In this document: positions 36,342-37,098 of the stretch, piece by piece
How the letters are laid out: each line of letters begins with the position of its first letter
Position numbering within the stretch: the first letter of the stretch is position 1
NCBI GenBank assembly: GCA_946616535.1
Contig: CAMOJA010000013.1
Location: 1-37,098 of the forward strand
DNA from: an uncultured Bacteroidales bacterium
GTDB lineage: Bacteria > Bacteroidota > Bacteroidia > Bacteroidales > Paludibacteraceae
DNA length: 37,098 bases
Direction of reading: 5' to 3'
Translations under genes and position numbers: made by a program
The notes under the pieces: model-generated
Told to the model about the DNA's origin: nothing
Seen by the model: only the letters and a program-made list of their open reading frames with translations
The model's database searches: none

Positions 36342-37098
36342 ATGAAAAAGATTTCTCTTATTGCGCTTTTCGCAGCGCTGGTAATGAGTGTTAACGCTAC
36401 CGACATCTGGACCGGTACGAAACACGTATCTTGGACTGACGGCGGTCTGCAGATTGCTGCTGAACAATTTGCAGCGGCTCAACCCGGCAACTTAATTAAA
36501 GTGCACTTCACCGGTGCTTCTGATGGTATCGAGTTCAAAGTAATGAATGCCAACTTCGACCACCTGGCAGGTAGCCGTGAGGCTGCATGGATCAGTGGTG
36601 ACGGCGCTTTCGAGCAGTTCCTTACCCAGACCGCTGTGGATAGCCTCAAAGCCTATGGCCTCGAAATCATCGGCGCTAACTTCACTTGCACGAAGGTAGA
36701 ACTTCTTGAGAGCAAAACCCTCAAGGATGGTTTTACTGTTTGGACCGGTTTCTTCTGGGCGGACGAGTGGAGCACCCTCGAACTCTACTGGAACGGCTAT
36801 GCCGGTGTCGATTGGAACAGAGCTACCGCGCTTCGTATCTATTCGGAGGCAGGCCGCTCGGACTTTGTCATCAATGTAATCCTCAATGCATGGCCGGATA
36901 AAGGAGGCGAGAATGTAGCCAACCAAACTGCCATGACCGCAGGTGAGGGCTACATGGAACTGCCTCTGACTGATGAGTTGCGTACCAAATTGGCTGAAGC
37001 TTCCAAGTGGATGATCCAGTTCAACAAAGAGACAGGTGCTCCTTTCAACGTAACCGACATCGTGCTTGTTGGCGATTTCACAACCGCTATCAGCAATA
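36342..37098 (+). CDS. Secreted PUL protein with two tandem beta-sandwich-like domains (partial)
   Basis: The frame is open from ATG at 36342 to the window end (252 codons, no stop). A signal peptide (MKKISLIALFAALVMSVNA) precedes two similar modules, each starting (I/V)WTG and ending with NFTCTKVELLE or NVTDIVLVG. They look like galactose-binding or CBM-type beta sandwiches found in Bacteroidales glycan enzymes (tentative). It starts 21 bases after the GH32-like gene and probably belongs to the same operon. The signal has no lipobox, unlike the three genes before it. A catalytic domain could lie beyond the window. Confidence 0.7.
   Translation, partial: MKKISLIALFAALVMSVNATDIWTGTKHVSWTDGGLQIAAEQFAAAQPGNLIKVHFTGASDGIEFKVMNANFDHLAGSREAAWISGDGAFEQFLTQTAVDSLKAYGLEIIGANFTCTKVELLESKTLKDGFTVWTGFFWADEWSTLELYWNGYAGVDWNRATALRIYSEAGRSDFVINVILNAWPDKGGENVANQTAMTAGEGYMELPLTDELRTKLAEASKWMIQFNKETGAPFNVTDIVLVGDFTTAISN

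Overview
This window comes from a genome of the order Bacteroidales (phylum Bacteroidota). Four things point there. Promoters carry the Bacteroidetes-type -7 box TAnnTTTG with a TTG about 20 bases upstream. One secreted protein ends in a type IX secretion (T9SS) type A sorting tail. A SusC/SusD polysaccharide-utilisation locus (PUL) is present. Most starts lack a Shine-Dalgarno sequence. Genus and species cannot be read from the sequence. Every supported gene lies on the + strand.

Layout. (1) 1-9957: the tail of an upstream gene with its terminator, then a two-gene operon for large repeat-built surface proteins. The first is a 696-residue InlB/Listeria-Bacteroides-repeat protein. The second is a mosaic of about 2480 residues with 8 tandem MBG-type repeats and a T9SS tail. 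(2) 9958-12434: an OmpA-family outer-membrane protein with a terminator, then a XerC/XerD tyrosine recombinase. (3) 12529-26581: the information-processing block tRNA-Thr(UGU), tRNA-Tyr(GUA), tRNA-Gly(UCC), tRNA-Thr(GGU), tuf, tRNA-Trp(CCA), secE, nusG, rplK, rplA, rplJ, rplL, rpoB, rpoC. Internal terminators or attenuators lie before tuf, after tuf and between rplL and rpoB, and a strong terminator follows rpoC. (4) 26624-37098: a compact PUL that looks fructan-directed. It holds a membrane-spanning regulator (lipoprotein-type signal, periplasmic sugar-binding domain, one TM segment, cytoplasmic AraC helix-turn-helix), then susC, susD, a DUF5018/DUF4960-like surface glycan-binding lipoprotein, a GH32-like lipoprotein and a further secreted protein cut by the window end.

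How the PUL would work (inference). SusC/SusD with the glycan-binding lipoprotein and the GH32-like enzyme would capture, cut and import a fructan. The regulator would sense the released sugar in the periplasm and bind operator repeats directly upstream of the susC promoter. Unlike the usual hybrid two-component PUL sensors, it has no histidine kinase or receiver domain.

Most unusual points: (a) that one-component transmembrane regulator and its operator, with two 9-bp direct repeats 21 bp apart and a 14-bp inverted repeat; (b) a family of intergenic 7-bp tandem arrays with consensus TGAAANN, all in one orientation and each following the 3' end of a gene; (c) a multi-hairpin leader before tuf with mutually exclusive pairings and a terminator, followed by an 18-nt perfect palindrome; (d) a recombinase promoter so close to the start codon that the mRNA may be leaderless; (e) a 54-bp promoter module found twice with identical internal spacing.
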